From Jaltomata sinuosa (taxonomy: Eukaryota > Streptophyta > Magnoliopsida > Solanales > Solanaceae): a DNA stretch of 64,000 bases. Location of the stretch: positions 310,001 to 374,000 of the forward strand of contig QJPP01007254.1 of NCBI GenBank assembly GCA_003996215.1, written 5' to 3'. The notes under the pieces were generated by a model. The model saw nothing but the letters and a program-made list of their open reading frames with translations. It was not told where the DNA came from and ran no database searches. The first letter of the stretch is position 1. Every line of letters begins with the position of its first letter. Both the position numbers and the translations under genes were made by a program. This document shows positions 11,089 to 22,472 of this stretch, piece after piece.

Positions 11089-11184
11089 ACCCGACGAGGG
11101 CAATATCCAAGAAAACAAGCCCGACAAGGGCACAATATCAAACATAAGTCTGACAATGGCAAAAACACAATATCCAACATGGGC
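11089..11184. repeat. Four spaced GCCCGACAAGGGC-type hairpin repeats
   Basis: Copies at 11089-11101 (ACCCGACGAGGGC), 11119-11131 (GCCCGACAAGGGC), 11148-11160 (GTCTGACAATGGC) and 11172-11184 (ATCCAACATGGGC), spaced 24-30 bp. The intact form can fold as a GCCC/GGGC stem with a GACAA loop. The third and fourth copies are decayed. E7 carries the same unit at 63231-63340. Confidence 0.65.
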
Positions 11185-11286
11185 AAAATAGCACCCCAAC
11201 TAAAAAGTAAAGTATGATCCTCAATGCGAAAATAAGGAAATGAAAATAAGGAAAATAGTGCAGGGCTCCCTGGAGTCTACATCAGA

Positions 11287-12663
11287 CTAGCAAACTTTGG
11301 AGTATGCTGCAACATGATAAGCAGAGGACTGTGCCTCATCATCCTCCTCCTCATCACTCTCTTCCCCAGATATGAAAGAGTAATCCTCACTGTCATCGTC
11401 CTTAGTCACTTGAATCTTCTTGTTTGGCTTCCCCCACTTAAAGATAGCTTTGATACCTCTCCACATCTTGACCATGAACTTATTTTTCATCTTGTTCTTC
11501 TTATTTTCAGTCTCAAAATCATGATATAGAGAAGCATGAGCCTTGGAAGACTCAAAAAAGGCCTTCTCAAGTATCCTTACAGAGGCTGTCACTGTGGCAA
11601 TGGAATCATCTTGCTGTTTTTGGGCATCCAAGTATGACTGCATCTCCACTTTGGTGAAGAGGTCGCCTGAAGGTGCTGGCTGTGTAGAGCTAATATGAGT
11701 CTGGCTCAAGATGTCCCGTATAGAGTCTAACTGAGCAGCAATCGACCCAAAGGGGCCCTCAGCCTGAGTGCCCTGAGAGGAGTAAGACAGATCCACTACT
11801 ATATCAATCTTCCTCTTTTTGCTCTGCGGTACACCTCTTTCTCCATGCACCTTTAATGGATGGTAAGTTTTCTCAGGTGCTAACCAATAATCCCCAGTAC
11901 GTTCAGGAACCTAAGCCAACCGACACACCTCCGTAATCAAGAAGGGGAATATCAAAGTAGGTCTGTTCTGAAGAAAATGCTCTTTTAGCTCTCAGACCAT
12001 ATAATGATCGGTATTCATGAGAATGCCGTCAAGAATACAAGTGATCATACTAGCTCAAAGAGCAGGAACCCCAGATTTATGCTCGGAAGGTGACACATAA
12101 CTACAAATAATCTCAAGCCATATACTCGCCTCATCCATGAGAGTCTTTTATGATATGGACTTGAGTGTGCTTGCCCAACTCACTGTTGATCCCTGAGGGC
12201 ACAAATTAGACACTAGAAAAGTTCCCGAACATAAATACTTTTGTTACATAGGCTCAAGTGGATGGTTGGGCAGCTCATAGTGTGCATTAATCTATTCTGG
12301 CCCAAATTTCACAACTTTCCCCCTAATGATGAGTTCCGGGTTGTTGAAGTCCATACACTTTAAGTTTGCGTAGTACTCCCTCACCCATTACTCATTTTCC
12401 TCATAAAGGGTAGGTATAAAACATGTCCATCCCGTAGCCACAATACGCACATAGAAATCCGAGAGGCGCACTGCTAAATTTGTCTCATCTATCCCCCTCT
12501 CTGGCTTTATCTTTTTATCAAGGAGATTATTTTAGTAACCGCGCTGACAGTCATGAGATATGAACCTCAAGGTGTCATATGGTGCATCCACAACTTCCTC
12601 CTTATTTTCATCACCCAAAGGTTCATCATCAATAAGGTTGTGGTCTATATGTGAAGTTTGAAG
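11287..12663 (-). pseudogene. E6 ORF B: 'putative plant transposon protein' (PF20167-like) with acidic tail
   Basis: The minus-strand frame runs from about 12663 to the TAG at 11287-11289. The N-terminal two thirds carry the landmarks of the plant family annotated as 'putative plant transposon protein' (Transposase_32, PF20167): L-S-D-F-Y-V-R-I-V-A-T-G-W, W-V-R-E-Y-Y-A-N-L, I-I-R-G-K-V-V-K-F, W-L-E-I-I-C-S-Y-V-S-P, and I-F-P-F-L-I-T-E-V-C-R-L-A. About seven in-frame stops break this part. The last 187 residues (11850-11287) are open: a polar, coiled-coil-like stretch, then a Lys-rich patch and an acidic tail (E-E-S-D-E-E-E-D-D-E). Function of the family is unknown. It recurs in non-autonomous gypsy-like elements; E7 carries the same tail position. 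The start codon cannot be fixed. Confidence 0.7.
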
Positions 12664-12789
12664 TACCTAAAAATGTGGAATCAAGTTAGACGGAGTGTAT
12701 GAACCTGTTCAACAATTCAAAACCAAGCATGTAGGCTAAAGAAATAATTTTTAAAATTTTAGGAAGACATGGCTGCACTGCTACTGTTT

Positions 12790-12990
12790 ACAGAAATTCT
12801 GCTCAGTAGCTGCACCTGCAGAATTTTTCATTGCAGGTGTTGAGGCGCTGCAACGGTCATTCCCAGCATACTTGCGCCTCTTTGAATTCACAGTACTGCC
12901 ACAGCTACAGCCTGGTGAGCGTAGGTTCGGCATCGCCCCTGTGCCTTCAGGACCTCACCCGCGGCTTCGTCTTCCTCGACAAAAAATCCA
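12790..12990. repeat. GC-rich palindromic island inside E6
   Basis: AGCTGCACCTGCAG and TGCAGGTG lie as an inverted pair at about 12806-12840, followed by GGCGCTGC, TGCGCC and CCCGCGG. The motifs match the cluster in the E6 LTR although the surrounding sequence is unrelated. Confidence 0.5.
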
Positions 12991-13484
12991 ATAACAAGTT
13001 ATCAAACAAAATTACAACATGCTTTTATGGTAGGAATTGCACTCAAACTTCAATTTCCTTAACGTACTATTGTCCAAGCATATTTTAATCATGATTTCAA
13101 CTGATTTATTCAAATAAAACTCATGCCCTGAGTCATGTTAGTTTGACACCATTGTTCATACTTCAACAACTAGAAACACACCATGATTCACCTTTAAAAG
13201 AGCAGCCTTCAGATCAAACAGAATTAGACACATACCTTGAAGATTTATGGAGAAATTAAACTTGACTCATTGTGCCTCTTTTCTTTCTTGAAGAACAAAA
13301 AGCCTCTCCTTTTTTTTCTTTGAAAATTCTCTTGTTTTGAATTAGGGAAGTGCAGTTTGTGAGAGTGAGAGAGAAATAATGAAAGGTTTGGGAGTTAAGA
13401 AGAGAGGGGGATGGGAACGGTGTAGAGAAAAGTGGGGGAATTTGAAAGGGTGTTTTACCTTTTTAATTCTGTGGAAGAGGGGTC

Positions 13485-13870
13485 GACAGGCGCATATGCA
13501 CTGGTTTGGCCGCAGGTGCATGGTTGCCCCTGTGTGTGACTTACCGCAGTTACCCTTATAGTGGGTCAGCTTTCTGTGCAGCTGCGTGCGTGAGTACCAC
13601 TTTGGCGTTGGCGCCCCTAAGTCAGTCATGCGCGTACCTGCGCCTGCACAACTACGGTAATTTTTATCATATGTGAGCCTCAGCTAGAAAGTTCAGCTGA
13701 ATTTTTCTCAGCTACTGGTTAGGGGTGCGATGGCTGATGCGACGCGCATAAATCTAGGTGCAAAACATACCAGCTTTGCACATTTTGACCTTTTTGGTAG
13801 CTTCACTACTTTGGGGTGCGATTGAATGTGCAATGTGCACACTTCCAGGTGCGAAACACACCCATTTTGC
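13485..13870. repeat. Second GC-rich palindromic island inside E6
   Basis: Contains GGCGCATATGC, GCCGCAGGTGC, GTGCAGCTGCG, GGCGTTGGCGCC, CATGCGCGTACCTGCGCC and, further on, GGTGCGATGG and TGCAATGTGCACA. The last two resemble the cluster in the E7 LTR more than that in the E6 LTR. Confidence 0.5.
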
Positions 13871-14507
13871 ATGTCATTTTAGCACCCTTTTTGGTCCTTG
13901 ATTGGATTTTTATGAGGCTTCCACTTCTCAACCTGGCCAAAGAGCTCAAAAAGACTTGAAACTTTATGGACTAGTCAAAAAAAGATTACAACTAAGCTAC
14001 TCTAATAAAGAAAGAAAAAATAATGAACCTTTAAAATTTCGAAATGATGGGTTGCCTCCCATCAAGAGAACAATTTAATGTCGTGACGCGATGCAGGTTA
14101 CCTCACTATCTAGATCTCCACTTGGAAAATTTGAACCTTCAACCCAAATTTGAATCAAACTCCCAGTGATAATCACGGGGTGAAGGTAAGAACATGAGAA
14201 GGCCATTTTCTTGATGTCGCATTTTGCATGTTTTTGCCTTCAAGTGTGGAAGGTTGCTTTGCCTTCTATACATGACAAACTTAAAACCGAATAAACCTCA
14301 ATCCACCCTCCTTCCAAGATATTCCAAAAGCTTGATTACTTTGACTTTTTTGCATTCAACCAAACTTAAGGTTGAAAAGTTGTTGGACTGAGATTTGGGC
14401 GTCTCCACTCTCAAATTTGCCTCATTCATAGCATCCTAACTTTCGAATGAACTAGAGTCTCTCAAGATGAACCGTTGGACTTTGCATAGCAACTCTAGTA
14501 TCATTCA

Positions 14508-15524
14508 TTAGATTTCGATATCATAATTCATGTATGGAGTAGTTGGTTGCCACAACACCTTCAATTCATAAGCATCCCTTGTGTCCTCCTCTTCAATTGG
14601 GAACAACTCAAAACTACTACCCATGATCGTGCATGTTTCAACACGAGCATTCATATCGGTGTTCAAATTCCAGATAGCAATTTCAAGTGACCCTTCTTTT
14701 TGACTTCTCTTGGCATGTCTTTTTAACAAAATCTCAAACATTGGTAGCATTCTCTCACGTTTTTCCCCATAGGCCTCTAGTTGGTGAGCTTGATTTAACA
14801 CCAATTTTTGGCTCATAACCTCACCTAATACAAATTCTTTTTCTTGTTGGGGTTCAAGCACTACCTGTACGAACTCACTTTCAGGTGATTTCATATTTTG
14901 CAAATCTTCATCATCATCCCCGAAGTGAATTTAATTTAGCTCAATATTCGAGACATGATCATTAAGTAGGCTTGAAGGGTTTTCTTCATCAATTTTACCA
15001 AGAGGAGCAGACAAATCCGCCATGGGTTGCATGACACGGTTTCTCTTCTCTTCTTCTTTAGCCCTTGCATCCATGAAGCCTTGCTTTATGGATTGCACAC
15101 CCTTTTCTAAGCTATCTTGCATGGCCAAGATAGTTTGGAGCATGGCACATATTCCTTCTTCGCTTTCTAAGTCATGGTTCCTATTGAGATCACAAGCACC
15201 ACTAATTACATTGTTAGCACAAAAAGAGGGAGAAGGAAGGTCATCATTAGGGCATCCGCTCCAATATCTATCACGACCACCACAAAAATAGCAATTGCGC
15301 CTATCATAGGAGTGAGAAGGTAAATACCTCCATCTCCTAGGGCCAATTCTACACCTTTGCCCAAGGTGGGGTCCTCCATAATAATAACAATAGTCAGGAA
15401 TATAAACTGGGGTGTAACCACCAACATTTCTAATATTTTGAGATGCCATGGAATAAATCAACAAATAAACTAAGCAAAATAAAAACAAATATTCACAAAT
15501 TTGAACTAAAGTAAGTAAACTCAT
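14508..15524 (-). pseudogene. E6 ORF A: gag-position protein with degenerate zinc knuckles
   Basis: The minus-strand frame opens just inside the primer site. Two open pieces (15524-14931 and 14903-14508) are in the same frame, separated by a single TAA. A likely start is the Met-Ala-Ser-Gln at 15449. Near its N terminus it has C-Y-Y-Y-G-G-P-H-x4-C and C-Y-F-C-G-G-R-D-R-Y-W-S-G-C, which look like CCHC knuckles with a Cys changed to Tyr in the first and the His changed to Arg in the second. A polar, partly coiled-coil region follows (S-L-E-K-G-V-Q-S-I-K-Q). The gag-like position suggests RNA binding or packaging, but no capsid domain is recognised. It is absent from the visible part of E7. Confidence 0.55.
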
Positions 15525-15554
15525 ATTTTAAAATAACTCAATACGCCAAATTAT

Positions 15555-15572
15555 TCCCCGACAACAGTGCCA
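15555..15572 (-). promoter_or_regulatory. E6 primer-binding site (tRNA-Asp type)
   Basis: On the minus strand, four bases after the LTR end, the sequence is TGGCACTGTTGTCGGGGA. It matches the plant tRNA-Asp 3' end (TGGCGCCGTTGCCGGGGA) apart from three changes, two of them C-to-T-type. This primer is typical of Athila/Tat gypsy elements and separates E6 from the tRNA-iMet-primed chromoviruses around it. Confidence 0.8.
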
Positions 15573-15576
15573 TTTT

Positions 15577-16943
15577 TAATAATGCTCAAGTTTACTCTGC
15601 AAGATGGAGGTATCAATGATCATTAAGTAAAGCACATTTATATTCCCGACGGGAGTCGTGTTCGATTCCACAAAGAATAATGTAATCACGATTGTGCTAA
15701 TAAAGAATCCAAGTAACTTATTGGAGTTCAAAGAGCAAAATGAAAGGATAATGATAGGGGAGTTTTAAACTAAAACAAAGGATAAAAGAGAATAAAATAA
15801 AAAGATAGGTTTGATCAATGGTTTTCACCTTTCTTTTGCCAAGCAAGGACAACAAGGGAGAATTAGGAATGAAAATTTAATTCACAAGACTTGTACCCAA
15901 TTAACTCACGAGTAGTCTTGGCTAAGGGTATACCTAACCATATTTTGACTAATCAAGCAACTATCCTCATGGGTTCTCTCGAACCACCACGAGTGAGCAA
16001 TAACCAATCAAGTTAACTTGGGTAAGTTGGGCTATTTATAGCCCTAACTCTTAGATAGGAGTTTTCGGCAACCAAACTATTTCTTGCCTTGATCTAGAGT
16101 GTAAACCCCAAATCCCCACTATTGAACCTTCTCGAATTGAGGAACTCCTCTCTCAAGCAAGATCACAATTAGAATTCTAAGTCAATGTTTGCAACCATCA
16201 ACTATTAAATTAAAGCATGGAAGATTCAATGGACCCACATAATTAATCAAGAGAAAGAAGAAGATAAGAATTAAATACCCAAATTTAGTATTATCTCTAA
16301 TACAAAACCCAAATCTCAATTCAACAATTACACCTACAATTTATCAATTAAGAACAAGAGTTAAAGAATGGAATTTAAGAATTTTACATAAGAAATCATC
16401 CAAATCTTCACACCTATGGTGTAGGGTGATGAACTTGCTCTCCAAGCTTGTCAATAGTTGTGAAAATTGCCAAAGATACCTTCCAAGATGGCTCAGAGGT
16501 GTTTTATGTAAGCTAGGGTTTCCAAAAGTGTGAAATGACCAATTGGGACCTGACTGAAAATTCGTCAGCCGCACTTGCAAAACTTTGACCGCATGTGCGT
16601 TACTGTTATGGCGATATTCTGGCACAGGGGTGGTGCCGCTGTGGTGACATTAGTGACCTACATAGTATAGCAGCAAGTCACAGGTGCGCTCATTTCTCTA
16701 CTGCTGCAGGGGCACTGCTGCACCTCAGATTGCGCAAGAGTGGTGGACCTGGGCACTTCAATAGTGTCTTCTCCTTTTTGCTCCAATTTTGTCTCTTTTA
16801 TTCCACTTGTTCTAAATATTCATAGAATTATGAGTCACCTGAAATATAACCAAAACATGCCATAAGTGATCCCTTATCATCGTTAGATGACACAAAAACA
16901 TAAGAAAAGAGATATAGATAAGTGTTAAATCTACCACTTATTA
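15577..16943 (-). repeat. E6 5' LTR
   Basis: Matches 7989-9362 throughout; the termini have decayed from TG..CA to TA..TA (TAATAATGCTC and CCACTTATTA). It holds the promoter side of the element on the minus strand. GC-rich palindromic cluster at about 16560-16735. Confidence 0.9.
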
Positions 16944-16948
16944 GGGTA
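16944..16948. repeat. Target-site duplication of E6 (GGGTA), right copy
   Basis: Identical to 7984-7988. Removing E6 plus one copy rejoins the E1 integrase core between its second Asp region and the following Q-F-T-S. Confidence 0.85.
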
Positions 16949-17820
16949 CTCAGTTCACATCTCCCTTTTAGAGTTCTATGTAGTGTGAGTTGGGTACTCG
17001 GTTGGAGATGAGTACTGATTTTCATCCCCATACAGATAGTCAGTCAGAGTAGAGTATTCATGTATTGGAGGATATGCTTTGGTCTGGTGTGATTGACTTT
17101 TGTGGCCATTGGGACTAGTTCTTACCTTTGGTGGAGTTTTCATACAATAACAACTATCATTCCAGCATTCAGATGGCACCATTTGAGGCTTTGTATGGAA
17201 GGAAGTGTTGACCTCCGATGGGTTAGTTTGATTCCTTTGAGGTTAGGCCTTAGGGTACAAATTTATTGCGGGAATCTATGGATAAGGTAAAGTTAATTCA
17301 GGATAGGCTCTTGGCAGCCCAGAGTAGGCAGAAGAGTTATGATGATAGGAAGGTTCACGACCTTGAGTTTATGGTTGGTGAGCGAGCTTTGTTGAAGGTA
17401 TATCACATGAAGGTTGTGATGAGGTTTAGGAAGAAGGGCAAGCTCAACCCGAGGTTTATTGGTCCTTTTGAGATTCTTAAGCGCATTGGGGAGGTGACTT
17501 ATGAGTTAGCCTTGCCTCTTAGTCTTTTAGCGGTTCATCCCATGTTTCATGTCTCGATTAAGAAATACCATTTGGATAGTTCTCATGTGATTAGTTGGGA
17601 CTCGATAGATTTGGATCACAATCTGACTTTTGAGTAGGAGCCTATAGCTATTTTGGATAGGCAGACTAGGAAGTTGATATCTAAGGAGATAGCATGAAGG
17701 TTCTGTGGAAGCATTGTTCAATCGAGGAGGCCACTTGGGAGATAGAGTCGGACATGTGGAGCAGATATTCCCAGCTTTTTGGTAGTTTAGGTACCTTTCT
17801 TACTGTTACGTTCGAGGACA
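16949..17820 (+). pseudogene. E1 integrase, second part, and chromodomain-type tail
   Basis: Resumes the catalytic core right after the E6 footprint: Q-F-T-S, then H-P-H-T-D-S-Q-S-E with the catalytic Glu near 17045, F-S-Y-N-N-N-Y-H-S-S and P-F-E-A-L-Y-G-R-K-C. From 17266 an open frame of 123 residues gives the C-terminal GPY/F-like segment (R-F-I-G-P-F-E-I-L, V-H-P-M-F-H-V-S) and the start of the chromodomain-like tail, which continues in other frames to about 17800 (A-T-W-E-I-E-S-D-M). Such a tail is the mark of chromoviruses and is thought to steer insertion to heterochromatin. Several stops. Confidence 0.85.
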
Positions 17821-17827
17821 AACATGT

Positions 17828-17844
17828 GTTTTAGTGATGGATAA
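17828..17844 (+). promoter_or_regulatory. E1 polypurine tract
   Basis: TTTTAGTGATGGATAA-type sequence directly before the LTR start TGTAACAACC at 17845; related to the TTTTAGTAGTGGA tract of E5. It primes plus-strand synthesis in a live element. Confidence 0.6.
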
Positions 17845-18689
17845 TGTAACAACCTTCATAGTGATTTTTGGATTTTTCTTGTATTTTGACTATTTTTCCC
17901 CTTCTCGTAGTTGTATTTTGGTATTCGTGGTCTGCAGGAGTGGGTGGCCTAGTTCCCAAGGTGTTTGGTTGGTTTTTAAGTGAGTTTTTCATTTTGGAAG
18001 GCTTTAAAGTTGATATGGTTGACTTTGGTCTACATTTGGGGTTCAGAGTATCGTATCGGAATTTCATTAGTTTTGTTAGCTCGGGAGTATCATTTTTAGG
18101 CTTGTAGCACTATTACTTTGGGTCCGGAGACATTTGGATGAGTTTTAGCAATGTTTTTGAGTTTTGAAGGCTGAAAACTTAAAAGAGTTGACCAAAGTCA
18201 ACATTCGAGGTTAAAAGGATTATTTCTGAGTTTTGATGATTCCACTAGGTCCGTAGGATTATGTTTGGTTTGGTTGAAAGTGTTGTTTGGTTTTCGAGAC
18301 TTTAGAATAAGTTTTGAGTCGTTGTTTGAAAATTTGAAGGTTTTTAAGTTAAGAGCTTACTTCGATCAACATTCGGCTAAGATGATCTCATTTGGGTGTT
18401 TTGATGATTTCAGCAAGTTTGAAATATGTTTTACAAGTAGTTTGCACTATTGGTTTGTGTCCGGGAGGTCTCGGACGAGTTTTGGGTACTAGTTCAAAAT
18501 TTGGAAGTTTATCATCATTGGGTTTTGGTAGTGTCACCTGAATCAAATGAGCTCCATTTGGTATTTGGATGGTACCATTAGATCCGTATCAAAATTTTGG
18601 AACAAACACAAAAAGAATTGTCGCATTTGGAGCTCGTATGAGGGAGATATGATTGTTTTATTACAGACAGCTGTTGCTGGTGCTGCTAA

Positions 18690-18776
18690 GGTCGCGATCA
18701 CGAACCTTTTTGTCGCAATCGTGGTGAGTCGCCACCAATGGTTTCCGTGATTGCGAGCCTATTGTCGCTATTGTGA
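18690..18776. repeat. Palindromic cluster in E1 LTR (TCGCGATCACGA type)
   Basis: Repeated imperfect units built on TCGCGA / TCGCAAT / GTGATTGCGA in both orientations within about 90 bp. Confidence 0.55.
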
Positions 18777-18926
18777 TGGTTGCCTGTGTTTACTTAAATC
18801 ATCAGATTACATATTTTTCACATTTATGGAGCTAGGAAATTTTGATTGAGGGAAGTTTTGAAGTGTTTTACTCGTACAATCATTGGGTATGTGTTTCTAA
18901 CTTCATTTTTTTTATTTTCCAAGATT

Positions 18927-18931
18927 ATCCT
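18927..18931. repeat. Target-site duplication of E2 (ATCCT), left copy
   Basis: ATCCT lies left of the E2 LTR and ATCCA right of it (48042-48046): four of five bases identical, with one later substitution. Confidence 0.65.
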
Positions 18932-21574
18932 TGTGAGACCCCATAATTTTTTTCTGTATAATATATGTAGCATGGAATGAGTGTATGAGGTGTATATGAA
19001 TTGGTGTAGTACGTCAGGAGAATAAGGTTGCAAATGGGTGGTAATATCAAAGAATTAGACAAAGTCTTAGGTCAAGGAGAGCCCTTAAGCAAACGTTTAA
19101 ATTAAAGAAATGCCTCGTGTACCACCTAGCTCTTTCAGAAAGTTTAAATTAACCTGTAGCTTTGGGATAAGACTAAGGGTATATAATATTCTAATAAGGA
19201 TGTGTTCTGAGGTATTATAATCACTCAATGTCGTATGTTAAGTTTTGACGTCAAGCAAGTTGCGAAATAAAAGTCGGCAAAAATTATTGTAAGTTTCTTT
19301 AATAAATTTATGAACTTTGGGTCAAATGTCTTCGAGATTTTCTCCCAATATATAAAGAGTTTTAGGGACCCCAACCACCAACTCGAGGTATACGAGTCTA
19401 GTTTTCAACACACCAAACCTCACATCAAACCGATCTAAGTGTAAAAAGTTATGACTATTTTACCGCAGACCGTCTGTGCTGAAATCGGGTCGCAAACCAG
19501 GTCGCGAAACAGATTGGGTCAAGATTAGAATATATATCTCTATTGACGTTTTAAGTCGTAAAAACATTCTAAAAATAGTTCTGAAACAGGGAGAAACATA
19601 GGATAGGGTTACAAGACAGTTCTTGAGTGATCAAGGTGCATTTTTGGTGATTTCTATCGCTAAAGTTTGCCCCCGTGCCTAGAAACGTGATCTCTACGCG
19701 TGACAACCATTTTCTCCTTCGATAAGCCACGTTTGGAGCTGGTTTCAGCAGATAGGACTTGGTATTTCTTGGTGGTTCTTCAAACTTTACACTTGGTTTG
19801 CTAAGGTAACCATCTCGGGGTTCTTTTATGATCATTTTTACGAAGTTCTACGGACATTTCGTCAAGTTATGATCCTATGGAAAATCTGCCGATTTAAGCT
19901 TAATTATGAACTATTTTTAGGTGTGTATATGCTGCGTATATATAGTTCTTGTGAAGCTTAGGATGCAAGGAACAACATCCGTAAAAGAACTACGGGCATT
20001 CGGACATTCGTTGGGAAGGTATGTTAAGGCTAAGCGTTGTCCTTCCTTTGTGCACGAATTTTAGAAAATTCCTAAATCATTAAATGCGATATTTTACTAT
20101 TCTACTGCTAGAATGACCTTCTGTGAAAGTCATCAAGATCGCAACAGAAGGATTTTTGTGGTATTACTATGGTGATATTTCACTCGTTCGGTTATATAGG
20201 ATATTGGGCATCTAGATATCATATTGTCGGCTTCCTTAACTATAGTTATATGTAGGAGTTCTTATTCTTCTTTGGGTGTTGTGACTTAAAATGATTGCAA
20301 AGGAATATTAAAAATTCACAACCAACCCTCCTTCCTCGCTAAAATAATTTTTGGAAAACTTTAAAATAATACGTCGATTTTCAAAACTCTCAAATGTAAC
20401 TCGTATGTTTAAAGGACTTGGTTTTTGAAATACCTTATTTTACAAACTATTAGGGATACATATATATAAACTAAGTTAAGAACCTTAAGCTCTTTATGAA
20501 CATCCTCAGGTTTAAGTTACATTTCTAAAGTCGAGTTAAGTGTTTCAAATCTATTCTAATAGCACATAAGGTTCCATGAGGCATTTACATGTTATACAAA
20601 AGTAATTATGGGATTATGAGAACAAGAGTACCAACGGGCCAAGATTGACAACATGACATGGTAACATACATGCATTATGAGTCCATGACATGACATGCTA
20701 TGCATCCAACTCTCGAGCTATAATCGGGAGGTATGGAGTCTATTGCCTATATTTATACGTATGAGATACAGATGACCACGAGTTGGTAGATATGATGTCG
20801 GTTAGCTACCAGAAGACACCACCATTCCTAGCACTTGGTTGGGTAAGACATGCATTTGCATCTATATATATGTATTCATGACATACAATTATGTGAGCAT
20901 ACCATGCATATTTAATTTATATAAGGTCGGATGTCGCCATGGAGGCTATCAAAGTTTCAGTTTTAAGTTATATCTCTATTACTCTTTTTACAGCAGCTAT
21001 TTATGATTCTACTCTCTGCCTTACATACCAGTGCATTTTTATTTGTACTGACATCCCGTTGCTTGGGGATGCTACATTTTTGTTTCGCGCGTGCAGGTAT
21101 AAGTAGGGATTCTGATCGACCCCTCCTCTAGGATTCGGGGTTCAACTGTGAGTTGGTAAGATCCACATCTTCCTGGGGCTATCAGAGGGTGTTTACTTTT
21201 GTTGTACAGTTTGGGTATAGTCGACGCCTTGTCCCGACCAGTGCTTATGACACTCTTAGAGACTATTATGGACATGGTATTCTAGGTTTCATTTTGCAGC
21301 TTCTAGTCTCCATCCCCATAGGTTTGGCATGTATATATATGTATGTATGTGCGTCTTCAGTTGCGGCCTCGTCAGCAAGCCAATACTTCATTATTTTTGG
21401 CTTGTCTACCTTTGTTTATATGAATTATTGTCATTTAGGTTATGACTAGGCTTGGTATTTCAAATGATATGCTGCCCGACTTTTTGGGCCCATAATTTAG
21501 TTAGCTAGTATGTTTTAGTGGCTAACTTGGTCGAATAAGGTATCGAGTGCCAGTCGCGCCTCCCCTAGTTTGGG
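18932..21574 (+). repeat. E2 5' LTR (last 8 bp displaced to 31161-31168)
   Basis: Matches 45396-48041 along its whole length. E3 inserted eight bases before its end; the remaining TCATGAAA sits at 31161-31168, opposite GCATGACA in the 3' LTR. A short GTCGCGAA-type palindromic patch is at 19463-19510. Minus frame 19569-19835 and + frame 21153-21449 recur in the other LTR copy, but only because the LTRs are duplicates; neither has a known motif. Confidence 0.9.
21570..21574. repeat. Target-site duplication of E3 (TTGGG), left copy
   Basis: Identical to 31156-31160. Joining at one copy restores the LTR end in agreement with the intact 3' LTR end at 48027-48041. Confidence 0.9.
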
Positions 21575-22472
21575 TGTCATGACCCAACCCGTCGTGAGTG
21601 GCACCCACCCAACCCTCGGATGAGCAAAACAATAGAGTCCCACTCTTGCCTAGACTAACAACCTAAAACCAGCAAGCGAAAAGTAAACTAACAATCAATC
21701 AAGTCAAAAACTAAACATAATTATTAATCCTGCAGAAAATTCCTCCTAGGAACTGATAGTCATTGTACCAAACATCAATACCAAATCTAGAATACGGGGA
21801 TGCAACCCCAAAAACTAAAATAGTTTTAAGTCCGAAATAATTGGACTGAAACTCTAAGAATAACCTAAGGTAGCTCGAATCAAGTAGCTCACCCTTGAAA
21901 GTAAAAAATTGCCGGTGCTAGATGCGAGGTCGCGTCACAGTCGCTGTCAGATTTCCTGTACTCACCAAAAGAAAGACAAGTGCAGTATCAGTACACCACC
22001 ACTGTGTACTGGTAGGATCATCAACCAGTTTTCAAGTAAACAATATATAATTAGTACAACAATATCAAGTAAGGAGTATGGCCAACATGCAACAATAATC
22101 ACAGGCACATCTAGACTACAAGTCTCTACCTAGCTTGTTACCGCATGAATCTATCTCTTACAGTTATAATCCACAAACATGTAACCATAACTGTCCTTTC
22201 CGTCTAGCCCAGACCCACCATTGAATCCCCTCTAGACAACACCAAAGGTAATTGTTCAACCCAGCCTAAACCAAGACCAACACAACAGTTATACAACAGT
22301 TCCAGGCCACTCAAGGACCATCAATAATAGCACCTTTAACTAGACAACCCGGTCCACTCACGGAACCGATACCAAGTATTACATCCAGTAAACAACCCGG
22401 TCTACTCACAAAACCAATAACAACCAATGCAATACAACAATCAATGAAACAATGCAAGATGCAATAAAGTAA

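Larger units (their letters stand above)
9399..11286 (-). other. E6 non-coding 3' region
   Basis: About 1.9 kb with no coding similarity on either strand. The Phe/Ser-rich + frames at 9940-10282 are low-complexity T-rich sequence antisense to the element and lack any recognised motif. Two structures stand out: a second G-run with a hairpin at 10236-10258 and four hairpin repeats at 11089-11184, both described separately. Confidence 0.5.
12664..14507 (-). other. E6 non-coding middle region with GC-rich islands
   Basis: Between ORF B and ORF A I see no coding similarity. Two islands (12790-12990 and 13485-13870) are rich in CTGCAGGTGC, GGCGC and TGCGC units like those in the E6 LTR, set in AT-rich DNA. 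The ORFs at 12831-13088 and 13342-13629 fall on these islands and look like chance frames. This part could be 5' leader, intron or filler. Confidence 0.45.
7989..16943 (-). mobile_element. E6: non-autonomous LTR retrotransposon (Tat/Athila-like, LARD type)
   Basis: This 8,955-bp element has two ~1.37-kb LTRs (7989-9362 and 15577-16943), a perfect 5-bp TSD GGGTA, a tRNA-Asp type primer site just inside the right LTR and a polypurine tract just inside the left LTR, so it is transcribed on the minus strand. The internal ~6.2 kb holds no RT, RNase H or integrase. Instead there is a zinc-knuckle-like ORF near the 5' end (ORF A, 15524-14508), a plant-transposon-protein ORF (ORF B, 12663-11287), long non-coding stretches and hairpin repeats. 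It must use enzymes from another element. E7 at 59908-64000 is a diverged second copy of the same type. It interrupts the E1 integrase. Confidence 0.85.
17845..18931 (+). repeat. E1 3' LTR, first part
   Basis: Starts TGTAACAACC after the polypurine tract and runs to the E2 insertion point. The matching half of the 5' LTR is outside the window, so identity cannot be checked here. A palindrome-rich cluster (GTCGCGATCACGA, GTCGCAATCGTGG, GTGATTGCGAG) lies at about 18690-18776. Small open frames at 17868-18492 have no recognised motif. Confidence 0.8.

Noticed and set aside
11089..11184. Regularly spaced short repeats resembling a CRISPR array
   Set aside because: Units are only 13 bp, spacers vary, the context is a plant retrotransposon, and the same unit recurs in E7 as part of the element.
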